Shown: positions 9,800-17,867 of the stretch, one piece after another
Layout of the letters: each line of letters opens with the position of its first letter
Position numbering within the stretch: the stretch's first letter is position 1
Source of the DNA: Xanthoparmelia taractica
Lineage: Eukaryota; Ascomycota; Lecanoromycetes; Lecanorales; Parmeliaceae
Direction of reading: 5' to 3'
Assembly: GCA_033085395.1 (NCBI GenBank)
Contig: JANQBS010000506.1
Location: 1-17,867 of the forward strand
Length of the DNA: 17,867 nucleotides
The notes under the pieces: generated by a model
Databases searched by the model: none
What the model was told of the DNA's origin: nothing
The model's input: the letters and a program-made list of their open reading frames with translations, nothing else
Position numbers and translations under genes: made by a program

Positions 9800-9860
9800 G
9801 AAATATATGTAATCGATAAATTTAGCGTCGATAATATAATAATTGTAAATATCGGTAAGG
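9800..9860 (-). pseudogene. Copia protease active-site remnant (tentative)
   Basis: Minus-strand reading gives YYIIDAKFIDYIYF, which could be a mutated W-x-x-D-S-G-A-S/T-x-H-x aspartic protease site. It lies between the zinc knuckle and integrase, where Copia protease belongs. The match is short and depends on position. Confidence 0.4.
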
Positions 9861-10100
9861 TTTTTATTATTATTCTAAATAGCCTTAACGTCTTAAAATA
9901 AGATTAAGAGATTTAATTTTAAAAAACTTAAGATTAAGCGATTAAGTAAATTATTATTAAGCTTAATTACTCGATATAGATCACGAAGCTATAAATCGCC
10001 GATAATTCGATATATATTATAATAATAATAGTCTCGATCATAGACTTTTAAGAAAAATTATTCTTATTTTTATTATCTTTATCTAAGAAGTTCTTTTCTT

Positions 10101-10154
10101 TATAATTATTACGATCTTTATAATTATTACGATCTTTATAATCGTTACGATTAT
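10101..10154. repeat. 18-bp tandem repeat, three copies
   Basis: Unit tataattattacgatctt: two identical copies (10101-10118, 10119-10136) and a third diverged one (10137-10154). On the minus strand it encodes repeats of K-D-R-N-N-Y in the basic region after the Copia zinc knuckle, so it is an in-frame 6-residue repeat of gag. Confidence 0.8.
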
Positions 10155-10206
10155 GTTTATTATCTTTTTTATTATTATTATCTTTAGACTTTAAATAATA
10201 ATATAA

Positions 10207-10263
10207 AATAACGCACTTAAAAGCGTTATATTAATTCTTTTAATAATAATTATAATAATTATA
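10207..10263 (-). pseudogene. Copia gag zinc-knuckle remnant
   Basis: The minus strand reads YNYYNYY, a stop, KN, a stop, YNAFKC. Reversing nothing, the spacing fits C-x2-C-x4-H-x4-C with Cys and His positions turned into Tyr by G-to-A and C-to-T change; only the last Cys is left. A highly basic K/N/D/R-rich tail follows, as in Copia gag proteins. Confidence 0.55.
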
Positions 10264-11958
10264 AATTTAGATATAAATACGAGAGTTATTAATATAAACT
10301 CTCGATTAAATCTTATTTTTAAAATAATCTTCGACGACGATTAAAATAATTATACTCTATAAAGTATACGTAAAGATATTATTAATTAACGCGATTAATA
10401 TTTATACTTCGGCGATAATAATAGAGCTTATAAAATTTATAATAATATTAATAAATCTCGTAATAATATAGTTTAAATTGAATTTCGACTCGCTATTATT
10501 ATCGAAAGTATTATAAATCTAATTATACTACTTGTAATATAAGTTATAACTTAAGTCTAAGCTTAAATAAAAGTAATAAATTTTTTAATTCTTATTAAAA
10601 TAGGGCTTAAAGAATAAAATATCGAACTTTTTTAATATCTTTATAAACTTATCGACGTAGCTTTAAGAATTATTATTATATTTTATAAAAATAACGTTAT
10701 TTATCTTCTTAAAAATAAATTTAAAAATATCGAAATCTTAAGACTTAAACTTCTTAAGAATTATTTAAATATTTTTAATATTAATTTTATTTTTAATTAT
10801 AAAGCGAGCATTTCGCTTATAATAAGATTTAAGTATAATATAAATTTTATTATAAACTTATTCTTACGTCTTAATTTTCTTAATAATAATAATATCGTTA
10901 TTAATAATAATTAAGATTATAAAATTTTTAGCGATATATTATTAAATACTTAAGAGCTTTAATTTATTTTTAAATTATTATCTTTATATTTAATAATTAA
11001 AGATATCTTTAAGTTTATTAATATTATCGAGATAATTTAAAAAAATTGAGATCTTAATCTTTTTAGTTAATATAATTAGAGCTTAAAGTCCTTAAGATTA
11101 ATAAATCGAGTTTTATTTAAAAATTAAAGAGATTTTCGTTAGAGATTAATTTTAATAATATTTTAAAAGTAAATTATTTTAAAATAGAAATTAAATTAGC
11201 GAGAGTAATTAAAATATACTCGCTATTAATATCGCTATTTAATAAATTTATAAATATTTCGAGTATATAAGAAAAATCTCTTTTAATCTTAAGATTAATT
11301 TAATATAAGCGAGATCTTTATTATCGAAAAGCGAAGAAATAAACTAATATAATATAATTAATAACGCTTTATTAAGATAACTCTTTTATAAAGTATAAGA
11401 ATTTTAATCTTAAAATAAATAATATAAACGAATAATAAAAAAGAGAGTTCTTAGTCTTTATAGACCTCGAAGACTCTTTTCTATCTAAGTTATATTAATT
11501 ATTCTAATCTTTATTATTTTAATTATCTTAGCTTAAGAATTATAATATATATCTTAATTATTTACTTTTAATTTTTATTTAACTATATTTCTTTTAATTA
11601 AGAGAGCGCTTATTTATATAAAAGATTTTTTTATTTTTATAACGATAAGATTTAATTTACTTATTTTTAACTTTAATTCTTAATAAATATTAAAAAAATT
11701 AAGCGTTTTCGCTTTAAAACTTATTTATTTTTATTTTAATCTTTATTAACGAAAGCTAAAAAGATAATTAAACTTATTTATTCTTCTTTTTCTTAACTTA
11801 TTTAAATTTAATCTTCGTCTATAATAATTAAAATAATTAATTTCTCGTCGTTATTACGAATATTACGTAAATAATCTTAGATCTTAAAGTCTATATACTC
11901 GCTATCTAATTTAATATTTCGATATAATAAATAAAGACGTATTTTTCTTTATTTAGCG

Positions 11959-12302
11959 TGTTCTACATAAGGAAATTAATAATATTCTAAGGATTTTAAT
12001 AAGTACGTAATTTTAATTAATCGCGTAGCGAGATTTAATATTATCGATCTTAAGATAAGAGAGCGCTAAGCGATAAATCTTAGTTCTCGAATTAATAGCG
12101 AATTATAATTATTTAAATTCTAAATAATTATTTTAATATAAAAAATACTTATTATAAAGAGATTATTAAATAATCGCTATAGCGATATTTAATATTGCGA
12201 TAAATATTAAAGAGTTATTATAATAGCGATAGATTACAATATAATTAAATTACTATCGAGTATAGCTCGAGCTTATAATTTATTAGAATATAGAGTAGAA
12301 CA
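11959..12302 (-). repeat. Probable Copia LTR (5' LTR of the minus-strand remnant)
   Basis: 344 bp with TG...CA ends and an 8-bp terminal inverted repeat, tgttctac at 11959-11966 and gtagaaca at 12295-12302. It sits just upstream of the gag region of the Copia remnant on the minus strand, where a 5' LTR should be. No second full copy is seen in the window. There is no matching 5-bp duplication on both sides, as expected if one side is internal sequence. Part of it (12174-12202) resembles 13766-13794 in inverse orientation. Confidence 0.55.
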
Positions 12303-12355
12303 CGTAGTAGTTATATTGACTAAGAAGTACTAGCTAGGAAAGCGAGACTATAAGG

Positions 12356-12391
12356 CACGCCTTAGCGTGTCACGTGATCTAGTCACGTGAC
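12356..12391. other. Hairpin plus duplicated TCACGTGA palindrome
   Basis: cacgc (12356-12360) pairs with gcgtg (12365-12369). Two perfect 8-bp palindromes tcacgtga follow at 12370-12377 and 12383-12390, forming a near-symmetrical 23-bp block. CACGTG is the core bHLH (E-box) site. Such blocks also occur at transposon ends, and this one marks the change from heavily to lightly mutated sequence. Confidence 0.5.
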
Positions 12392-12910
12392 CCGAATTTC
12401 AATAAAGTTAATAATTAACTTATTATTCAATAATCACATCACTATAAATTATAGTAACGATGAGTCTAATCTATTAGATAACCCCTCTACTCTTAAGACC
12501 TCATTTAGTATCGCCGCTAGGTCCGTGGCCTTCATCAAGGTCGCCAAGCATACGCGCAATGTGCTTAATCGAAGTGGTCTCACCCGGCTAATCCTCTTAG
12601 AAGAAACGCACTTCTAAAATAGCTATCCCATAGAACTCAAATAATTATAGATTACTAGCTGGGGTGTCTATTGAAGTTTTACAAAGATCTCAAGAGTTAA
12701 AGAAAGCATTTAAAGCATCTGAAGACTCCGCTACGCGAAATACATTAGAAACACCAAGCAATCAATCCCAAGCATTTAGGGGCCAAATACACGATCTCGG
12801 ACTCAAGTGGTAGCCTTAAGAGTGAGACCATTGAGCTATTGAAGTGTCTAAAATCATGGTTTCAATTGGGTATCTTCACGAAGAAAGATCTATATATACT
12901 TGTTACTTAA
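12392..12910 (+). pseudogene. Unrecognised broken coding fragment, lightly mutated
   Basis: I do not recognise this. The stretch has more balanced composition than its surroundings and shows three plus-strand open pieces. These are up to a stop at 12615-12617 (SFSIAARSVAFIKVAKHTRN), then about 12631-12813 (VLQRSQELKKAFKASEDSA, later QAFRGQIHDLGLKW), then in another frame up to 12908-12910 (LKSETIELLKCLKSWFQLG). The second and third look like one protein interrupted by a frameshift or a lost intron, rich in charged helical residues. Minus-strand frames are also partly open, so even the strand is uncertain. Confidence 0.35.
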
Positions 12911-12968
12911 ATAAAGAAGAGAGCTACTAATGAACTGGAAATTGATATAGAATAGTGATAAACTAATA

Positions 12969-13054
12969 GTTAAACCAGTTTAACTATTGATTGAACGGTT
13001 TAACATCTAAACCAACTATCAACCAAGTGTATAGCTTTATTTTAAACTAGTTTA
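12969..13054. repeat. Cluster of GGTTTA/TAAACC inverted half-sites
   Basis: Three dyads lie within 86 bp: gttaaac-ca-gtttaac (12969-12984), ggttta-acatc-taaacc (12997-13013) and the perfect 12-bp palindrome taaactagttta (13043-13054). They are not part of a readable gene. They could be protein-binding sites of a transposon end or chance in AT-rich DNA. Confidence 0.5.
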
Positions 13055-13074
13055 GACCTGGTGAACCGACGATT

Positions 13075-14130
13075 TGAATTATTGAGAGCGTTATAGTATC
13101 GAAAAAAGAGTCTTCTATACAATCTTTAATTAGAACTAATAATAGTTAGTAACTATTAAAGACTTTAAAAGATTATCTATAGAAGACTTTTATAGAAAGA
13201 AGCGCTTCGAAGATTACTAAAATATTTAGTAAACGAGATAGAAACGACTTTTAATAAAAGTTTTCATAAGATATAGTAGTTAGCTAGTCGTATACTCGTC
13301 GAAAAGTATAAAGAAATAGTTAATTACGAGAGACTTCGTTAAGCGAATAACGAAGACTCGTATTATTATAGTAACTACTTAGTAGATTAATAAAGAAAAA
13401 CTTTAGTAGAAAATCTTTTATAAGGTAAAAGAAGTAAATAAATAGTAATATACTAAGTACTAATAGAGAACTTTAATCGAATAGTCGACTAATTAATAAT
13501 AACTAGACTATTACTAACGTTACTACTAAACTACTAGAAGCAATTAAAGCGATAGTAGTAGTATACGTATTTAGCTATAGTAGTATAAGTATAAAGAATC
13601 TATTTTCGTCTACGAAAGTCTTTAATAAGAATCTTATTGCTAAGTTACTAGCAAGTACTTAATAGCTACTCGATAGCTACTATTGTAGTAATTACTATAT
13701 AGAGAATATTATTATTTCGCTAATAAAATTAAGTAATAGGGAAAAAAATATCGTAATAAGTTGAATATCGCTATATCGAATATCGTTATAGCGAGATTTT
13801 ACTATAAGAAAATTTCTCTACGATCTTAAAATAATTATAACTCGAACTATAAATTACGATACTATAATATTACGATATTACTATATTACGATCATACTAT
13901 TACTCTACTATAGCTATAATAGAAAAAATTATTACTATAATTTATTAAGTATTAATATTATTATAATTTAGACTTATATATTAAGATCGATATATTATCT
14001 ATAATTTTATAATAATAATAGTAACTATACGATATTAAGAGTGAAACTAGAGTAGTATCTTTATCGTACACTAAGAAATCTAAGTTCGCTCGATATATTC
14101 GTAATAGTACGGTTAGCTAATAGGATTTCC
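13075..14130. other. RIP-degraded repeat of unknown class
   Basis: About 1 kb of AT-rich sequence with stops in all frames. I tried both strands and saw no confident transposase, RT or gag landmarks. The block 13766-13794 is similar to an inverted segment of the Copia LTR (12174-12202), so part of it may be another diverged LTR. Composition changes sharply to normal at about 14130-14160. Confidence 0.45.
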
Positions 14131-14184
14131 GTTCTGCTACGGCTATTATTACTGGTACCGTTCTGACATGTGCGCAATCTAGGG

Positions 14185-14205
14185 CCCGCCCTTAAGGTAG
14201 GCGGG
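14185..14205. terminator. GC-rich hairpin downstream of the TMEM135-like gene
   Basis: cccgcc (14185-14190) pairs with ggcggg (14200-14205), with a ccttaagg palindrome (14190-14197) in between. It lies about 140 nt past the stop codon of the minus-strand gene, near the edge of the non-mutated island. A role in 3' end formation is only possible, not shown. Confidence 0.3.
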
Positions 14206-14345
14206 AACAAATAAATTTGGTTAACAGGCTTCTAGTCTTCGTTTTGGGAACCAAGCATTGGAAACTTAAAGCCTTCTTGGTATAGGCAGACGGCGTAATC
14301 AAATATCGTTTTGTTAACTTCTTGGTTATTTACATGGAAAGGATA

Positions 14346-16234
14346 TTATTGTAATACCTTGTGAATCAGTCGACCTAAAACCCCTCTGACCTTCCTAGGA
14401 TCTTCATGAGCCAAGGTGAAGAGCACAGCCGTGCTCATTGAGAATGCCGCCTTCTCCTTCCAATGATGCTATACTCTGTCAGCGTCGGTCCACAACTGTC
14501 AAACCGAAGGAAGATTTACATTAGCATCATACATTCGCGGCAAAAGTGTCGCCAGCGCCCTGGGTGCTACAAACAAGGCTAATTCCATCCTCCGCCTTTC
14601 AGCTTCGATCAAAGCGGACCATCCGCATAGCACACAGCCAGCTCCAATGCAGAGGCCCGAGTCCCACATCATAGGAGTGATAGTCTCCTGGCCGAAAATT
14701 TTAGGTCCAAGCCGAGTGCGGGACAAACACACGCCATAATAAAAGAGGCCAACGAACGCACCCAGGAATGCTGAAGACCGCACGGCTTCTTCACACGCCC
14801 TTCTGAATGAGCTGATAGACGGGTTCCTCGCTTTGACTAGTAGCTGAAGTGGCAGGTTCGTCCTTAATGCGAATTGGAACGCCCGCGAAAACCGTACGGC
14901 AGCATGCCAGTGACAAGATGGGCCAGTACCCATGTGCACAATCTCGCAAGGTAAAGGAATGGTTTTGACGGGATCGCCCCAGGTTACAGGCCAGCCATAA
15001 TCGCCACACATGCTCTGTAGTATAAGAGCTTGGCCAGTGTCTTTGCCATAAATGAACTCTCCAGTGTGGGCTTTACGTAAGACGTCAATGAGGCGGTGAT
15101 CAACCTGTGCGGCTTCACTGATCCACTTATTGTAGGCTCGGGGCAGGTGATCGGAGAGGTAGAACCAGGCCCACATCTTCAATTCCCTGGAGTTAGTACT
15201 TATAATACTCAACTTGGGATAAAGATAAGGGAGGAATCGCTCCGAACTGTAGACATACCACTGTGCCGGAGCTTAGGGCGAAGATAAAAGTGTCCGCATA
15301 TTGAGAGATGGCTGTCAAGGTTGAAGAGGCGATTGCTGTGTTAGGGGATGATGAACAAGACCGACGATAGAGATTGACGACTAGACTGTCAAGGGCGCGG
15401 GTAACGGTTAAGAGAGTAAGGTCCATGGTCTTGCCTACCATTACGGGTGGAGGAGTCTGGCGAACTTTTGTTTCGGTCTTAGCAGTTTGCAATGTGAGGC
15501 CAGGAAATTTGGTTACACCATCTTGCTGATCTTGTGCGGCTCGTCTTGAATTCTTTCGATCAGCCTTGGTCATGGCCTTATGGTTCAGTATGTCCAAGCT
15601 GAACCAAGCTGAGATGATAGCAGCTAAGAACCGAGATGCCGCATGGTTCGCTTTGCGCTTCGATGACCCCGTTTCGTCCATGCTAGGGCCAGACGCATGA
15701 TCAAAGAGCAGGCGTAGAAGCCAACTTAGGAAGGTGTAGCCGCCCACCAACACCGCACAGAAGGTGGGAAATTTACGAATAGCAAAGGATCCCGCGACAA
15801 TGGAGTATATCTGTACCAAATAGCCTAGATAAGCAAGTTTGCCGGTGTGGTTGATCCTACTGTTGAGAACGTCACAGCAATGAACTCCAACCGGGCTGAT
15901 ATCCTGGGGACTTAACAATTTGCGAACGAGGAAATCGCACGTACTGGTGGGAGATTGTTGCATTTTGCTGACTTCTTTCTGTAGAGGACGACAAGGAGAT
16001 TCAGTAGCCTAGGTGCGGTAGTAGAGACATAAGCGAGCCCGTAGGCCCTCAGCAGTCTATCATGAATTGGTATGTGAGCAAGAAAAGTCCAGTCTGTGAG
16101 ACAGCTTAAGGTTACAGGGCAAAATCTCAGTTCTGGAAAATTGTTCAAACTTACGGGAATAAGAAGGACAGGAGTTGGACGTTTCGAGTCACAAAGGTTT
16201 TGTGGTCCATTGCTCTCGCCATGCTGAGAAGCAT
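14346..16234 (-). CDS. TMEM135/PMP52-type integral membrane protein, five exons, intact
   Basis: My model joins exons 16234-16155, 16104-15945, 15810-15259, 15176-14520 and 14468-14346 (1572 nt, 523 aa, stop TAA). Introns are 50, 134, 82 and 51 nt. The third has a textbook GTATGT donor and TACTAAC branch site; the fourth has CTGAC and joins phase 0. The C-terminal half carries strong family landmarks: MWAWFYL (265), RAYNKWI (278), GPSCHWHA (349-356), CEEAVRSSAFLGAFVGLFYYG (392-412), WDSGLCIGAGCVLCGWSALIE (435-455), FVAPRALATLLPR (466-478) and DPRKVRGVLG. N-terminal hydrophobic helices lie near 47-68 and 92-116, and a polar loop at 157-205. Animal TMEM135/PMP52 is a peroxisomal and mitochondrial-associated membrane protein linked to lipid metabolism; the same role here is inference. 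Alternative in-frame ATGs are at 16222 (best Kozak, A at -3 and G at +4) and 16210. Intron 1 is the least certain part. Composition is normal, with no RIP stops. Confidence 0.85.
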
Positions 16235-16274
16235 GATTCGATGTGTGTGGCCAAATGAACTCTAGCAGCAGGTG

Positions 16275-16281
16275 TTATATA
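16275..16281 (-). promoter_or_regulatory. TATA box of the TMEM135-like gene
   Basis: The minus strand reads TATATAA 47 nt upstream of the first candidate ATG (16234) and 59 nt upstream of the one at 16222. That spacing is suitable for a short 5' leader. It is the only such site in the otherwise GC-balanced upstream region. Confidence 0.55.
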
Positions 16282-16920
16282 GGTCGACGTTACTTCCAAC
16301 ACCAGTTGAAATCAGTCAACTCTTTCCTCACGCTTCGACACGTACAGGGTAGAGACGCGGATGATTGATTTTAGATCGAGGCCCTTACTCATTATTCGAG
16401 TGTAGGAAGAACCCCAAGACAAGCAGATTTGGTAGCTTGTGGTCGGCTGGTAAAGGGGGGAGACTGGTCTGTCTTGGCTTCCCTTTTCACCGACACTGTA
16501 TTAGGAGTTTGTGCAGATGCTCTGTCATTAGTATTGGTTCATCTATAGACTGAAGAGCCCGTCAAGAAGCAATGGTCTGGCTGTGTTGAAAGTTTTATTA
16601 AGGTAGGGATTGCATTTTGATGAGTATACTCCTTTTTGCAAAACCCTTGGCGGGAGGCTCCGACTTTTTTGCTGGAACGACCGCCTATGAAGAGCAGAAG
16701 ATAAATCGCTATATATAGCTGTAAGTACGTCTAGGAGTAGTTATTTTTGAGGCCGTAGATAGTCCTTTTGCTACTGGATACTGGTGTAGCTACTTCATGG
16801 ACTTGATACCAGTCGTCGCCGTCGCTATGTTACTATATCGACGCCTATAGACTATATAGACCTTTACGTTGGAGAGTCCAGAGATCGCCCTACGTAGTTT
16901 ATAATAAGGTAGTCTATATT
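16282..16920. other. Non-mutated upstream flank of the island, no gene recognised
   Basis: Normal composition, so it escaped RIP together with the gene. A 62-codon plus-strand frame (16365-16553) is open but shows no family pattern and no splice context, so I do not call it. It probably holds the promoter of the minus-strand gene and unique spacer DNA. AT-rich, mutated sequence resumes near 16,900. Confidence 0.5.
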
Positions 16921-16949
16921 CTTTATTTATTCTTCTTAATCTAATAATT

Positions 16950-17588
16950 CTTCTCGTTATAAACGTTATTAATTTAATAGAATCTTTAGAGATTAAGTTA
17001 TAAATTTTTTTTAAAGATAACTATAAAGCTTTATAATTATATTTTTTATATATAGCGCTTTAGAACGACTAAACTATGTTAGAAACACGTCTTTATTTAA
17101 TTTATTAATAAATCTTAGCACGCGAGATTAATTTAGAAGAATACGATATAGTAGAGTAGTAAGAACTATAAGAAGTCGATTACGAAAACGTCTTCTTTGC
17201 TATAGAAATGCCTTTCTCGAATTCAATAAAAAAACCAGTTACTTTTGCGACTATTACGTTAATAAGTCTAGCTAATAGCTTTACGTCTCTAATTAATTAT
17301 GTTGAGAGTGAAATTCTCGTTAATTCTAAGAGCATAGAATTAAAGCTTTCTAATAATATAATAATCTATGAGAATAAATTAAAAAAGTAGCAATTAACTA
17401 ACTTAATTAATAAGTTTTCGTCTTTATAAAAAAATAAGAAGTTTATTAAAGTATTATAGAATAAATAAATAAAGCTTTCTCTTCGAGATAATTAATAATT
17501 AAAACTATCTAATAATAAGAAAGCGAAGATCTATTCTCTTAAACTAACAGATAAAATAATAATTAATAAAATCTTTAATACTCTTTAA
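16950..17588 (+). pseudogene. Second Gypsy pol fragment (pre-RT region), truncated at the TIR
   Basis: The plus-strand frame containing ATG 17208 reads DYENVFFAIEMPFS, then ...NNIIIYENKLKK, a stop, QLTNLINKFSSL, then FIKVL, IKLSLRDN, KKAKIYSLKLTDKIIINKIFNTL. The same pattern (IFEN, LINKF, IKLSLRNN, VKIYFLGIRD, EIIDKVFNKL) occurs in the large minus-strand Gypsy at 3.7-3.95 kb, so this is the same region of a related but distinct element. It stops exactly where RT should begin, at the TIR (17589). The 60-codon open stretch 17208-17390 is a remnant, not a gene. Upstream of about 17150 nothing is readable. Confidence 0.7.
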
Positions 17589-17608
17589 TACGGGCCGGAA
17601 AGGTCTGG
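17589..17608 (-). repeat. Terminal inverted repeat, right member of the 9.4-kb pair
   Basis: Reads tacgggccggaaaggtctgg, followed by TA (17609-17610). Over the 19-bp core it differs from the MITE right end at two positions (C for T, C for G). Its less mutated, GC-richer form may be closer to the original sequence. It points inward toward the copy at 8207-8226. Confidence 0.72.
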
Positions 17609-17610
17609 TA

Positions 17611-17867
17611 TATTTGGTGGGATATCTTATATTATATCGTATTATATCATATTATGGGAGGGTATTATAAGAGAGTCATATTAGATCACTTATAAAGATA
17701 TGAAATGAGAAATTACTAATATCATGAAATAATCTAGGAAATTTCTAGTATATGTAGGGGTATTTCATAATATAGATTATTTCTTATATCAGGTGACGAA
17801 TAAGATAAGAAAATTTTAGGTTAATATATAAGTTAGGGCGAAATTAGCTTAAGTAATTATTAAACTC
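17611..17867. repeat. AT-rich flank with nested inverted repeats
   Basis: No gene is present. A run of cttatattatatcgtattatat-like steps (17627-17655) is followed by an 11-bp perfect inverted repeat gaaataatcta (17726-17736) and tagattatttc (17773-17783). A longer imperfect arm lies around atatcatgaaat and atttcataatat. It could be the end of another small element running off the window. Confidence 0.45.

Larger units (their letters stand above)
8600..11958 (-). mobile_element. Ty1/Copia retrotransposon remnant, RIP-degraded, 3' part missing
   Basis: Minus-strand translation through stops gives Copia landmarks in the correct order: a zinc knuckle near 10207-10263, a basic repeat, a protease-like site near 9830, and integrase from about 9280 to 8620. 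The RT and RNase H that should follow (about 2 kb) have no room before the TIR at 8207, so this copy is truncated or internally deleted. The 10300-11950 part should be gag but is too mutated to read. Composition is strongly AT with very few CpA/TpG, typical of heavy RIP. Confidence 0.72.

Noticed and set aside
12770..12850. tRNA-like string on the minus strand (TAGCTCAATGGT and TTAAGG)
   Set aside because: It resembles a D-arm and an anticodon region, but I found no T-arm GTTCRA signature and no acceptor stem pairing.
14791..15009. 72-codon minus-strand frame inside exon 4
   Set aside because: It overlaps the well-supported TMEM135-like exon in another frame.
15096..15287. 63-codon plus-strand frame
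   Set aside because: It is antisense to exons 3 and 4 and intron 3, with no family pattern.
14499..15963. Reading the membrane protein as two separate frameshifted genes
   Set aside because: The two frames join cleanly through an 82-nt intron (15177-15258) with GTATGT donor and TACTAAC branch site, and the last 40 residues follow a further 51-nt intron.
16365..16553. 62-codon plus-strand frame upstream of the TMEM135-like gene
   Set aside because: It lies in normal-composition DNA but has no recognisable motif, promoter or splice context. A frame of this length is expected by chance here.
1..17867. Starship-type giant transposon or CRISPR array
   Set aside because: No tyrosine-recombinase captain gene and no regularly spaced repeats were seen.

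Overview
The window looks like a piece of a filamentous ascomycete (Pezizomycotina) genome shaped by repeat-induced point mutation (RIP). Most of it is extremely AT-rich, packed with TpA and in-frame TAA/TAG stops, but it still reads as degraded retrotransposon protein when translated through the stops. One compartment (about 14.15-16.9 kb) has normal base composition and carries an intact, intron-containing nuclear gene. No bacterial, organellar or CRISPR features were seen.

Layout. (1) 1-7608: an almost complete Ty3/Gypsy chromovirus-type LTR retrotransposon on the minus strand. Its order is 5' LTR 7440-7608, primer binding site 7424-7436, gag, C2H2-like finger, reverse transcriptase, RNase H, integrase, chromodomain, then 3' LTR 1-153 (cut by the window edge). 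It is dead: there are many RIP stops, catalytic Asp-to-Asn changes and at least two frameshifts. (2) 7609-7970: a 362-bp MITE with perfect 19-bp terminal inverted repeats (TIRs). The Gypsy element appears to have inserted into its very end. (3) 8207-8226 and 17589-17608: the same TIR appears again as an inverted pair flanked by TA, 9.4 kb apart. (4) 8.23-12.30 kb: a RIP-degraded Ty1/Copia element on the minus strand (LTR 11959-12302, gag with zinc knuckle, protease, integrase), apparently lacking RT/RNase H and cut off near the TIR. (5) 12.37-13.06 kb: a less mutated patch with palindromes and an unrecognised broken coding fragment. (6) 13.08-14.13 kb: RIP-degraded sequence that I could not identify. 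(7) 14346-16234: a five-exon minus-strand gene for a TMEM135/PMP52-type membrane protein (523 aa in my model), with a TATA box. (8) 16.9-17.59 kb: a plus-strand fragment of another Gypsy pol, ending exactly at the right TIR. (9) 17.61-17.87 kb: AT-rich sequence with inverted repeats.

How it fits together. This is a nested transposon graveyard around a single-gene island. The most interesting possibility is that the TIR pair at 8207/17608 marks one large TA-flanked unit that includes the intact TMEM135-like gene between two truncated retroelements. The alternative is that the two ends belong to separate, broken copies. All protein identifications come from reading translations and recalling family patterns; no search was run.
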